A DNA stretch of 53,254 bases from Phycisphaerae bacterium (GTDB taxonomy: Bacteria; Planctomycetota; Phycisphaerae; UBA1845): assembly GCA_022072505.1 (NCBI GenBank), contig JAJVHU010000035.1, positions 1 to 53,254 of the forward strand. The letters run 5' to 3'. Position 1 is the stretch's first letter. Each line of letters begins with the position of its first letter. Positions 1 to 6,961 of the stretch are shown piece after piece. The notes beneath the pieces were generated by a model. It saw only the letters and a list, made by a program, of their open reading frames with translations, searched no databases and was not told the origin of the DNA. Position numbers and translations under genes: made by a program.

Positions 1-76
1 CCCACGTCCGCTCCCGCAACCGCCACGCGATCCGCCGCTTGCGTTCCGTCAGTCTTTTCGCTCTACTCTTGCTCAC
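1..76 (-). CDS. IS1380-like transposase, first 25 codons only (runs off the window)
   Basis: Reading leftwards from a GTG at 76-74, the frame is open to the window edge and gives 25 residues that begin MSKSRAKRLTERKRR and stay strongly basic with two tryptophans. A near-perfect ribosome-binding site (AAGGAGG, 91-85) sits eight bases before the GTG, which fixes the start. A basic, Arg/Trp-rich opening like this is what I recall from IS1380-family transposases of Planctomycetota. No catalytic residue is inside the window, so the family is a recollection rather than a demonstration. The element end probably lies near 180-205, where the neighbouring CHAT-like gene loses its reading frame. Any other IS family with a basic N terminus remains possible. 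Confidence 0.45.
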   Translation of the reverse strand, partial: MSKSRAKRLTERKRRIAWRLRERTW

Positions 77-152
77 TCGAAATGCCTCCTTGCGGCAAAA
101 GAGAAGTCGTTTTCACAATTCCCTTTTTACCTGCAAACCAAGGCATTTCGAG
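76..152 (-). repeat. 12-bp inverted repeat that could hide the transposase ribosome-binding site
   Basis: CTCGAAATGCCT at 76-87 is the exact reverse complement of 141-152, with 53 bases between. On the minus strand the 3' arm ends at the GTG start codon and covers part of the AAGGAGG site. A transcript entering from outside the IS would fold both arms together and mask initiation. Such protection is known from IS10 and IS50; here it is inferred from position alone. Confidence 0.5.
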
Positions 153-179
153 CTTTTTCTTGTCAACGCTTCGAGATAA

Positions 180-455
180 TCACGCTGGATGAGGGACTAG
201 TACAAGGCCCGAATGGGTTTCATGGCCAGAGAGGTGAACAAAATCGTATTCCTCGTTGAGAAGCGCAAGTCGCAAGTCATGGACTGTGGCTGCCTGACAG
301 GTCGTCACGTGGATATGGCGATGCTTGCTGAGGCGTATCGATTCTTGGATTGCCCGTTCCTCTGCGCCGAGGCGCAACGGGTCTGAACCGCGCGGATTTG
401 CGAAAACAACGAGAACGCGCTGCTTTCCAGTTTGTTTTGCCACGGTCATATCCAT
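180..455 (-). pseudogene. CHAT-like domain protein, truncated
   Basis: About 90 residues are recognisable: a leading beta strand (VLVVFANPRGSDPLRLG), an EERAIQESI helix, and an FVHLSGHE motif followed by SGLVL. This is the order at the start of CHAT and related caspase-like or effector-associated domains, where an SGHG motif supplies the catalytic His. Here the motif reads SGHE, and the frame ends six residues after SGLVL, so the Cys-bearing half is missing. I placed the start at the Met at 455; a Met at 449 is equally possible and neither has a clear ribosome-binding site. The loss of the C terminus coincides with the probable end of the left IS, so insertion is the likely cause. CHAT proteins often act as peptidases in signalling or defence; this remnant should be inactive. 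Confidence 0.55.
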
Positions 456-514
456 CTCATGACTGTGTGGCGCAAGCGCCCTTGGAGGTCGCCGGGCAGC
501 CACCCACTTCAAGC

Positions 515-1696
515 TTACCCAACTTCCGCCATGATGTCAGCGGCCTTCGTGCGGTCCAGTTCCGCGTACACTTCGGTAACGGCGCTTGATCGGTGCCCCA
601 GCACGACGCGTGCGGCTTCGATGCCGTACTGCTTTCGCAGGAACGTCGCCGCCGAGTGCCGCAGGCGGTTCGGTCCCTACACCTCGATGCCGGCCCTTTC
701 GCAGGCACGAGCGATCGCACGATAGTAGCTCCGCCGCGTGTAGCGGTGTCCCGCGACCCGCTTGGGGTTGATCCTCCGCTTCTTCGGCGGATTGTTGCCG
801 CGTTTGAGCCGTTCCCGTAGTTGTTTCACCGCCTCTTTCGGACTGAACAGAAACGCCTCGGCGGAGCGCAGCAGGTAAGGCGCCACGATCGCCTGGGCCT
901 TCGGGCCGAGATAGATCGTCCGCTCGATGCCGTGATGCTCGGTCTTGTGCCGGGCAGGGCGGAAGATCCAGGTCGGTTTGCTACGGTCGATGTCGATCGG
1001 TCGCATGGCGGTGACTTCGTTCGGTCGCATGCCGGTGAGCTGCTGCAGCTCAATCATGGCCCGCACTTGTGGCGTGACGTGGCTCAAGATCGCGTTCACG
1101 CTCGCTTCCGGCACCGGCCGCACCGGACCCGTCTCTCGGGCTTCGCTGCGTCCCTGACGAAGCGCTCCGACGGCCTGCAGCCCGTGAAGGATGTTCGCCG
1201 GCACAAGCTCGTTTTCCACGCCCCATTTGAAGACGCGGCGGATGCGGTTGATGCGGTTGATGCGGTCGTTGATGACGGTGCGTGAGAGTTTCGCCTTGAC
1301 CAACTGCTGCCGCACGGCCTTCAGTGCAGTCGGGCCAAACTCGGCGACCGGCGTCATGCCGTAAAGGGCCTGGAGCGGACGGGTTGCGTCCTTGATGTTC
1401 GCGGTCTCGCCCGCCGGCTTGCCGTCCTTGACGTAGTAGCCCTTCGCGTGGTCCAGGTAGGCGGCGAGCAATTCGCAAACTCTGAGATCGTTGCCGGGGC
1501 ATGCTGCGGTGACGCTCGCCGATGAAGCGGCCGGTCCGGCAGCCGTCCACTCGGAGATCAGACGCTTGTACTGGCTAAGGCTCTCCTCCGATCCGTGCAG
1601 CCCGAGATAGTGGTCGCGGCCTGCGAGCGTGACGACGGCGTTGCCGGTGGATTTGTGCAGACGATAGGACGGAAGTTTTCGGGTGAGCTTGGGCAT
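515..1696 (-). pseudogene. Tyrosine recombinase/integrase interrupted by an in-frame amber codon
   Basis: A 393-codon frame encodes a phage-type integrase with SAM-like N-terminal half and catalytic C-terminal half. Arg224 (TGMRPNE) and Lys251 are present. A TAG at 679-677 (codon 340) interrupts the frame just before the remaining catalytic residues: N343xxR346 (NRLRHS), His368 (VLGH) and the nucleophile Tyr377 (EVYAE). The residue expected before GPNRLRH in relatives is Trp, so TGG to TAG is the simplest change. Translation restarts nowhere obvious, and the product would lack HxxR, H and Y. AAAGGAG lies just upstream of the ATG. It is inactive unless the amber codon is suppressed or the base is a sequencing error. 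An att-like tRNA fragment lies about 120 bp upstream. Confidence 0.8.
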
Positions 1697-1719
1697 GGTG
1701 CAGCTCCTTTAAGGCGAGC

Positions 1720-1741
1720 CAAAACGGTAATTACCGTTTTG
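1720..1741. promoter_or_regulatory. 22-bp perfect palindrome upstream of the recombinase
   Basis: CAAAACGGTAATTACCGTTTTG reads the same on both strands. Its near edge is 23 bases before the recombinase ATG and just ahead of the ribosome-binding site. A perfect two-fold repeat without a loop fits a dimeric repressor or excisionase-type binding site better than a hairpin. No regulator is encoded nearby, so the binding protein is unknown. Confidence 0.55.
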
Positions 1742-1818
1742 CGCTCTAACCTTCGGGCTGCACTTTCCGACGCGGAAAGGCTCGCTAACATGCGATCAGC
1801 CACGGAATTATGTTTCAC

Positions 1819-1862
1819 AGCGGGCGATGGGATTCGAACCCACGACGTCCAGCTTGGGAAGC
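1819..1862 (-). other. 3' half of tRNA-Gly(CCC): probable attachment-site core
   Basis: On the minus strand this reads, in order, anticodon loop TTCCCAA, 3' anticodon stem GCTGG, variable loop, T arm GTGGG-TTCGAAT-CCCAT and acceptor strand CGCCCGC plus discriminator T. CCA is not encoded. The 5' half (acceptor GCGGGCG, D arm) is absent: sequence upstream of the loop cannot complete the stem beyond two pairs. A 3' tRNA fragment of this length beside an integrase gene is the classic product of site-specific integration into a tRNA gene. It is a core sequence, not a working tRNA. Confidence 0.7.
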
Positions 1863-2308
1863 GACCGGACCTACCGCGTTTTCGGCGCGGAAGTACTTTG
1901 GTTTCAGCATGTTAGCGGCGGCGCTCCGCTTTTGCAAGGCCGCGCACTACGGCGCATTCTTAAGCGTTTGAACGTGGTATTATAGGGCGCATGTGGTCAG
2001 CGATGGTCAGGAACGTAACCGCTCAGAAGCGACGCCAATCGAGAGCACACATATCCTCGGCCGGAGGGCGAGAACGGTCGGCGACTAACGATGTCTATCT
2101 CGACTCGTTCAGCGTCGATCGTTGACCATCGGCCATACGCCCTGAGCCGCACGCTTGGTCTAGCGATGATGTCTGCCTTGCCCCTTATGTCAACCCGCTC
2201 CATAGCCGGAGGAATCGCCCTGCACGGGGAAGGGGCAAAAAACCGTCAAGCCTCGACGGACTGACGTACGCCTGGTCCAATAGTGCGTATTGGAGTGAGG
2301 TCAGAACT
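1863..2308. other. Intergenic, no gene seen
   Basis: No frame here has convincing composition. A TATAAT-like hexamer occurs on the minus strand near 1978-1984, but no -35 partner can be argued. No tRNA 5' half or second copy of the attachment core is present. Confidence 0.4.
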
Positions 2309-2704
2309 ATGGGGACACGCGGAACGGAGAGTTCGATGAAGCCGGAAATGGCCGAGCTTGCTGGAGCATTGACGGATGTCATGAGGGGTCACGAAGAACT
2401 GCAGAAGGCGCTAGATGACAAGCTTAATGACGAGTTTTCGCCGGACACCTACCGCTCGATGTCACAGAAGCGATGGGGCGCGCTATTGAGGGAGCTGGGA
2501 CCCGTCGTTCAAAAGGTGATCGAGGACGGGGATTATTCGGCGGAGGAGGTTGGCGGCTGCCTTCGGCTATTGTTAGACGTTCTTAAGGAAATCTCGCCGG
2601 ACGTCTTCCTGGAGGATGAGTTGGAGGAGGAGGAAGCGCGATCGGCGCCCGATGACGAGGAAGGCGAAGTCGACGAAGACGATTCCGGGCAGCCGAGACG
2701 CTGA
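2309..2704 (+). CDS. Acidic hypothetical protein
   Basis: A 131-residue protein I do not recognise. The first two thirds are amphipathic and probably helical; the last 35 residues are a run of Glu and Asp broken by Ser, Ala and Pro, ending in a short basic tail. It is soluble, with no signal peptide or membrane segment. A purine-rich GAGTGAGG precedes the ATG at 2309; the Met at 2336 is an alternative start. Such acidic tails occur in DNA-mimic and chaperone-like small proteins of mobile elements, but nothing in the sequence assigns that role. Confidence 0.55.
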   Translation: MGTRGTESSMKPEMAELAGALTDVMRGHEELQKALDDKLNDEFSPDTYRSMSQKRWGALLRELGPVVQKVIEDGDYSAEEVGGCLRLLLDVLKEISPDVFLEDELEEEEARSAPDDEEGEVDEDDSGQPRR

Positions 2705-2824
2705 GGGATAACGCGGCGCCTTGAAACCCGTCTGAGTGGCCCTCGTCAGGCATTCTGTTCCCGGAGGGGCCGTTGGGACATTCCAGCGTTTGAGTAGCAC
2801 TTAGGGTCGTGATAAACGGATGGA

Positions 2825-3376
2825 ATGAGAACATTCGTACATGGCCCGAGCTCGCGTGCTCCGCGCATTTCGAGTCGATACCACGCGGGACGAAATCGTA
2901 AGAGGCGGGCGCATCGGGCATCTGGTCGATTCCCGTACACGAAGCGGGAGACGTTACTCTCGCGTGGCGAACGTGCCTTTCAAACGTCACTATCTGAAGC
3001 GGTCGGCGACAGGTACCTGATCATGTACAAGGTCCGTGTAGCGGACATCATGACCTGCTCGGAGGCGGACTGGCAACGAGGCTACGGCGGAGCGATCTCG
3101 CAGAAGCATCTGGACTTCGTGCTCTGCGAGCGTCGCAGCACCAGGGTCGTGCTTGCCGTGGAACTTGACGATCGTTCCCACGAGGCGGAGCATCGGAAGC
3201 GACGAGACTGGTTCCTCAACAACGCTCTTCGCGCGGCTGGCGTCCCGCTGCTGCGGATCAGGGCAAGGTCGCAATACTCATCAGTGATTATCAGGCGGCT
3301 GGTTTTTGCAGCGATTTCAGGGGGTTGCGCAACCGAGCCGGATCGTTGCAGCACATCACACGATGACACGCCATAA
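2825..3376 (+). CDS. DUF2726-type nuclease-like protein
   Basis: The recognisable domain starts near residue 37 (PYTKRETLLSRGERAF) and continues through YLIMYKVRVADI, an HLDFVL strand, a VVLAVELDD strand and RRDWFLNNALRAAGVPLLRI. This order (ERxF helix, strand ending in VR-AD, then DF and ELDD with Asp/Glu) is that of DUF2726, a family related to restriction-endonuclease-like folds. Its presumed active residues are the Asp of HLDF and the Glu/Asp of ELDD. The 36 residues before the domain are basic and low in structure, so the true start may be later. The last 20 residues after SGG look like read-out past the domain. Target unknown. Confidence 0.6.
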   Translation: MRTFVHGPSSRAPRISSRYHAGRNRKRRAHRASGRFPYTKRETLLSRGERAFQTSLSEAVGDRYLIMYKVRVADIMTCSEADWQRGYGGAISQKHLDFVLCERRSTRVVLAVELDDRSHEAEHRKRRDWFLNNALRAAGVPLLRIRARSQYSSVIIRRLVFAAISGGCATEPDRCSTSHDDTP

Positions 3377-3424
3377 CAATCGGCACAGGTGGAATGCAAC
3401 GGCCTCCGGAAAGGAAGGTGTTGT

Positions 3425-3670
3425 ATGCCGAAGAATGAGAGCAACCGACCAGCGCGCGAGATCCGCTACGGGAGCATCAAGGTCCTCGTCTGGCGGAATC
3501 AGACCACAAACGGGGCCATGCACAACGTGACGGTCGCGCGGCTGTATAAGGACGGCGATGAGTGGAAGGAAACCTCTGGTTTTCACACCGAGGACCTGCC
3601 GCTTCTCGCCAAGGGTCTCAACGACGCTCACACGTGGATTCACGACCAGGCGGCGCCGACGGCATCGTAG
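3425..3670 (+). CDS. Small conserved hypothetical protein (81 aa)
   Basis: The ATG at 3425 follows AAGGAAGG by five bases, which selects it over the upstream Met at 3389. The protein is a single small domain: basic N terminus, two strands (IKVLVWRN, HNVTVARLYK), a DEWKETS turn, then a helix LPLLAKGLNDAHTWIHDQ. I recall close relatives as short uncharacterised proteins of planctomycete plasmids and integrated elements, often in batches with other small genes. The strand-rich fold with aromatic and basic faces would suit nucleic-acid binding, which is inference only. Confidence 0.7.
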   Translation: MPKNESNRPAREIRYGSIKVLVWRNQTTNGAMHNVTVARLYKDGDEWKETSGFHTEDLPLLAKGLNDAHTWIHDQAAPTAS

Positions 3671-4227
3671 CTGGAAGGAATGCCGTAGGACGTAGGTTCG
3701 AATCGGAGTTTCAAGAACAGGTTCCACGCGAGGTTCGGGGCATCCACCTGCCCATTCGGCGACTCGTGAATCAACTCCGACACCCAACTACCGACGCCGC
3801 CGATTTCACTTCATCCTGACGAAGAAAAACAACGCGAAGATCGTGACTAGCGCGTCGAGTTGCGCTACTCTGGCGCAGTGAAACAGCGTTTCACGATCGT
3901 CAGAATCACGTAAGCGCGTGGCCTGGCGTCTGAATCGTGGGATCGGACATCCGGTAAACCTGTCCACCAAACAGGCTAAGGAGGCGGACTTTATCACCCG
4001 CCATGTTCGAGTGCTCGTAGCGCTGAGTACGCGGAGACGCGTTCGCTCAGTGCGAGGGAGGCTCGGCAGAGTAATCCCAAGTTTTTGGAGTAATCCTGCC
4101 GTTCGATCCCATATACATCATTGGCGATTCGCTCGCACTTGGCCGCGCTGCCATCCTTCCCCCCGGCAAGGCTTCGTCGGAAGCGTTCGCCTCGCACTTT
4201 GCATAGAAAATGGGCGACCGGGACAAA
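3671..4227. other. Non-coding stretch with scattered hairpins
   Basis: No frame here is convincing. A perfect GTGAAAC-AGC-GTTTCAC hairpin lies at 3878-3894, and AGTAATCC is repeated near 4070-4095 inside a GGCAG/CTGCC stem. There is no T tract to make either a terminator. Confidence 0.35.
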
Positions 4228-4300
4228 CTCGCGCTTCGGCGCGAGCCGGATCAGTCAAAGTGGGTGATGCCGCCGAACGGCGGCTAATCCCCCTGCGGGG
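4228..4300 (+). other. Three consecutive hairpins, one with a cUUCGg tetraloop
   Basis: CTCGCGC (4228-4234) and GCGCGAG (4239-4245) close a TTCG loop with a C-G closing pair, the very stable cUUCGg form when transcribed rightwards. GCCGCC (4269-4274) pairs with GGCGGC (4279-4284). CCCC (4290-4293) pairs with GGGG (4297-4300). This may be the 5' part of the structured region that follows, or a separate small RNA. Confidence 0.4.
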
Positions 4301-4590
4301 TTCGGGCCAACCTTCGGGCGCATGCTCGAAGACGGCTCGTTCAACGCCAGCCCAGGCAGGGAGCTCGTCGGCAGCGATGCCGCCGACCGGGGCGATGATA
4401 AGCTTCGGCGTTCCACGCAAATCGTGGACGGTGAAAAGCTCAACTGCGAAAGGCGGGACAACCGCTTCTGGGTGAGTTTGATCGGAGACGGTGCCAAACC
4501 GCGATAGAAAGACCTGCGCTGAGGGTAAGGGGAGCTTCTAGATTCGTACCCCGAAATCGTTCGTCAACGAGATGGACGTAAACATGCCAG

Positions 4591-5297
4591 CCGGCGGGAG
4601 CCGGCGGGTGATCAGCGTTGTGAACGCAACGTGCGGGAGAGACGCACGCAGTGTTTCCAGGTCAAGCGACGTGACCGATCAGATGGAGACTGGTTCTAAC
4701 CGGGGAAGGACTCTGGCGGCCGGGGTGATGCCCGGTGCCCGCGACAATCGAGCGGGTGCTTGAAAAGCCGGAGTCTGGGAGCGGGGCCTGAGTAGGAGCA
4801 TGCGGAAGCGTGGCGGCAGAGCGGCAAGGCAGTCGCGATGCCGTTCGTGCATTTACGGGTGGTGCCGGGTGCGTGAACGACGACGAAAGGGCTGACGAGC
4901 ATTTCCCATGTGTTCATGACGTATCGGCAAGGTGCCGAGGCAGGAAGGATCTGCCTCGGTGCCTGCCGCTTTTTGTCGGAAGACAGCCAATGCGGTCAAA
5001 CGAGGACCCTCGGGAGAGGGCCGTCGTTTGGCAGCGGAATGACGATGCACAAGCGGGGTGTATCCGCGAGTGCATCGAGGTTGCGTGGCCGCAACCGCTT
5101 GATGCCGGACTGATGCAGTCGCTTCGCGATACAAGCGGGATTCGTAAGCGAATTCAGCTTGTTGGTGCAGATGAAGCGGCGGTTGGTGTGGTGGTTTTGT
5201 GCGTTGAGCAACTGCAATAGATGAATCTAGCAACATGATGCGGAGGGATGTGGTCGCGTGATGCGAGCCGATGCGCTGACGGCAGCGCCGTCAGCGC
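4591..5297 (+). ncRNA. Candidate large structured RNA, family not recognised
   Basis: This stretch has poor coding character but dense nested helices. TGATC 4609-4613/GATCA 4677-4681 encloses three hairpins (4615-4627, 4630-4648, 4660-4676). A 9-bp stem 4709-4717/4767-4775 encloses two more (4720-4735, 4737-4757). Further stems are 4931-4943/4951-4963; 4997-5003/5024-5030 capped by CCCTC-GGGA-GAGGG; 5043-5050/5070-5077 with an inner GCGG/CCGC; 5079-5085/5090-5096; 5132-5136/5157-5161 with an inner ATTCG/CGAAT; and 5273-5283/5287-5297. Several pairs (4714-4770, 4737-4757, 4933-4961, 4934-4960) are G-U only in a rightward transcript, which argues for the plus strand. Group II intron domain V, tmRNA and RNase P motifs are absent. 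Ends are approximate. Confidence 0.45.
4931..4974 (+). terminator. Terminator-like stem with T tract
   Basis: A 13-bp stem (4931-4943 with 4951-4963, two internal G-U pairs, loop GAAGGAT) is followed by six bases and then TTTTT at 4970-4974. It could end the RNA that starts near 4591. Helices continue beyond it, so it may instead be an internal arm. Confidence 0.45.
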
Positions 5298-5503
5298 CGG
5301 AAGCATTGCAAAGGCGGAGATGCGACAGCATTCGGATGCACGGATGCGGTGACGGATTCAAAAGCGGCAGTCTGCTCAGCCATGGCCGGTAGGTGGCCAA
5401 GTCTTGTGGAAGGACGTGGTTCTGCACGCCTGGCCGGTAACGCGGGCGACCGCGTGGTCGGCGTGCGCGAGGATTTGGTAGCGAGCGAAGGGAGGTGATT
5501 CGT

Positions 5504-5746
5504 ATGGGTTGGTGGCGCACGGAGTGCGGTGGGGTCATCGGCGACGGGCCGGCGAACATCATCGACGAGTTCGATGAGGTCGTCTGGAAGGACCCGACGC
5601 AGATCCCGTTCGACGTACGAGCACGCATCATGGCGTGCTATCGCGAGGATTTCGACAGGGAGCCGACTGAGCAGGAGCTTCAGGACTTGCTGGACTTCTG
5701 CGGGAATGTCGGCCCTTACGGTTCATGCTCGGACGAAAGGAGGTAA
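5504..5746 (+). CDS. Small acidic hypothetical protein (80 aa)
   Basis: The start at 5504 is chosen over 5495 because GGGAGGTGAT lies six bases before it. The protein has an N-terminal Trp/Cys/Gly-rich turn, then DEFDEVVWKDPTQIPFD, a helix with MACYREDFDREPTEQE, and a second helix LQDLLDFCGNVGPYG. It is acidic, soluble and has no signal. I do not know its family, although I recall similar short proteins upstream of the next gene in planctomycete accessory DNA. It lies 57 bp ahead of the 213-residue protein and is probably co-transcribed with it. Confidence 0.6.
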   Translation: MGWWRTECGGVIGDGPANIIDEFDEVVWKDPTQIPFDVRARIMACYREDFDREPTEQELQDLLDFCGNVGPYGSCSDERR

Positions 5747-5803
5747 ACAGGCTTTGCGGGCTTGTGCCAGAACAACCCGCACATTTACGAAGGGGGGAAT
5801 CGC

Positions 5804-6442
5804 ATGGAGTATCGGTGCGTTGTAACGTCGGTCGAGGGGTTCGTGCAGCAGTTCGCTGTCGCGTACATCACCCACGGCTACTGGTTCTACGTCGCCGGCA
5901 ACATCCCGGAGGGCAAGGATCCGTCCGCGGTGGATGCGAAGCTCATCGACCGCTATGGTATCGCTATCTCGAAGTGGGCGCGGTGCCGCCGCAAGAAACA
6001 AGGGCTGGCGAACATGCAGTACCTCCGTCACGAGCGATTCTTCGTCCTTCTAGCGACGAAGGGCAGGCACGACTTCTTCGAGCGCGAGCGCGCGGTCATG
6101 CGTGATGTTCGCCGCGTGCCGATCAAGTTCGCCGGCTACAGCATCGGCTGCCGGAAGGGGCGCGATGGCCGGTGGCACGCATGCGTGCGAATTGCTCCCG
6201 CCGAACTTGCAGAAACGAAGGCGGCGCTTCTCGATTCTGGGTGGAGGTACGGGCCAAGAGCGGTGCAACGCGATTTGAGCGAGGCCCGACAGCTTCGGTT
6301 CGCGCCGATTGGCCGACAGTGGTCTGAGTTGCTGCGGGCCGTGAATCGTCGTCGGCGCACCGCAGGCTTGCTGGCAGTCCCGAAGGAGGCCGTGCGGTGC
6401 AGGCGACGCGTGGTTCGACCGTTCACGTCTGGCGTTGTGTGA
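5804..6442 (+). CDS. Conserved hypothetical protein of mobile elements
   Basis: The start at 5804 follows GGGGGGA by six bases; the longer frame from 5762 has no such site. The 212-residue product opens MEYRCVVTSVEGFVQQ and continues with HGYWFYVAGNIPEGKDP, KLIDRYGI and ANMQYLRHERFFVLLATKGRHDFFERE, then a basic second half ending in arginine clusters. I recall near-identical architecture in planctomycete plasmids and integrated islands, where it has no assigned activity. Conserved aromatics, His and Arg with a basic tail suggest DNA or RNA binding, possibly a replication- or transposition-related role, but no catalytic motif can be named. It is the last gene of the small rightward group around the structured RNA. 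Confidence 0.65.
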   Translation: MEYRCVVTSVEGFVQQFAVAYITHGYWFYVAGNIPEGKDPSAVDAKLIDRYGIAISKWARCRRKKQGLANMQYLRHERFFVLLATKGRHDFFERERAVMRDVRRVPIKFAGYSIGCRKGRDGRWHACVRIAPAELAETKAALLDSGWRYGPRAVQRDLSEARQLRFAPIGRQWSELLRAVNRRRRTAGLLAVPKEAVRCRRRVVRPFTSGVV

Positions 6443-6961
6443 GGCTGGAAAACGAGGATGTCGTTCACACTGTCGGCCGCGACGGGCTTAGCACCCGGAC
6501 CGATCAAGTGGGCAGCGGCAGCTTGCGAGGGCGACCCCGGCGAGGTTTTTAAGCCAGCGACCGAGATTCAACGACGGATGCTCCGCACAGCTCTGATGGC
6601 AGCAGACGCCTCGGCACAGGCAAGTAGCAGCCTCAGTAGCAGCCTCGCTTTGGCGGTCAAGTTGTGCGAGCGTCTAGCTCTAGCTAACAAGACGATCCTG
6701 GTGATTTTTTATGGCGACATCTCAAAGATAAAGAGTAATCTACGACTCACCTAGTCGCCACCTATATTGTGACACTCACCGTCGTGATTTGGCGCGCTTG
6801 CTTTCACCCCCGGAGGATTGTAAATCCACTTCTCAATGCGTTGGATACGTGATACTTGTTGCTTCGAACTGTGTTCGTGGGGTCCGTGGCACGACTCCGA
6901 AGCAGCACATTCAGAAAGGCACGAGACAAGAACAGCACAAGCTAAAGCTAAAACGCAAGGC
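6443..6961. other. Intergenic between convergent transcription units
   Basis: The rightward small genes and the leftward 14-gene cluster both end here. The sequence is less GC-rich than its surroundings, especially 6640-6960. A 98-codon plus frame (6458-6754) has Ala/Ser-rich composition and no ribosome-binding site, so I do not call it. No clear intrinsic terminator is visible for either direction. Confidence 0.4.

Noticed and set aside
3687..3705. GGTTCGAATC, a T-loop-like sequence
   Set aside because: Flanks cannot pair as a T arm and no acceptor or anticodon arm follows.
3918..4475. 185-codon plus-strand ORF
   Set aside because: Ser/Arg/Gly-rich composition, no ribosome-binding site, and overlap with the hairpin cluster at 4228-4300.
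4322..4507. 61-codon ORF MLEDGSFNASPG...
   Set aside because: Plausible composition but short, no ribosome-binding site and no recognised family; it may be a gene remnant, so not called.
4810..5220. 136-codon ORF across the structured RNA
   Set aside because: Overlaps many perfect helices; Arg/Cys/Gly-rich and without a start signal.
4591..5297. Group II intron
   Set aside because: No GUGYG start with matching domain V (AGC...GUUC) and no reverse transcriptase gene.
5273..5297. Perfect 11-bp hairpin as a terminator
   Set aside because: No T tract follows on either strand; kept as part of the RNA candidate instead.
6458..6754. 98-codon ORF between the small genes and the glycosyltransferase
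   Set aside because: Ala/Ser-rich, no ribosome-binding site and no similarity I can name.
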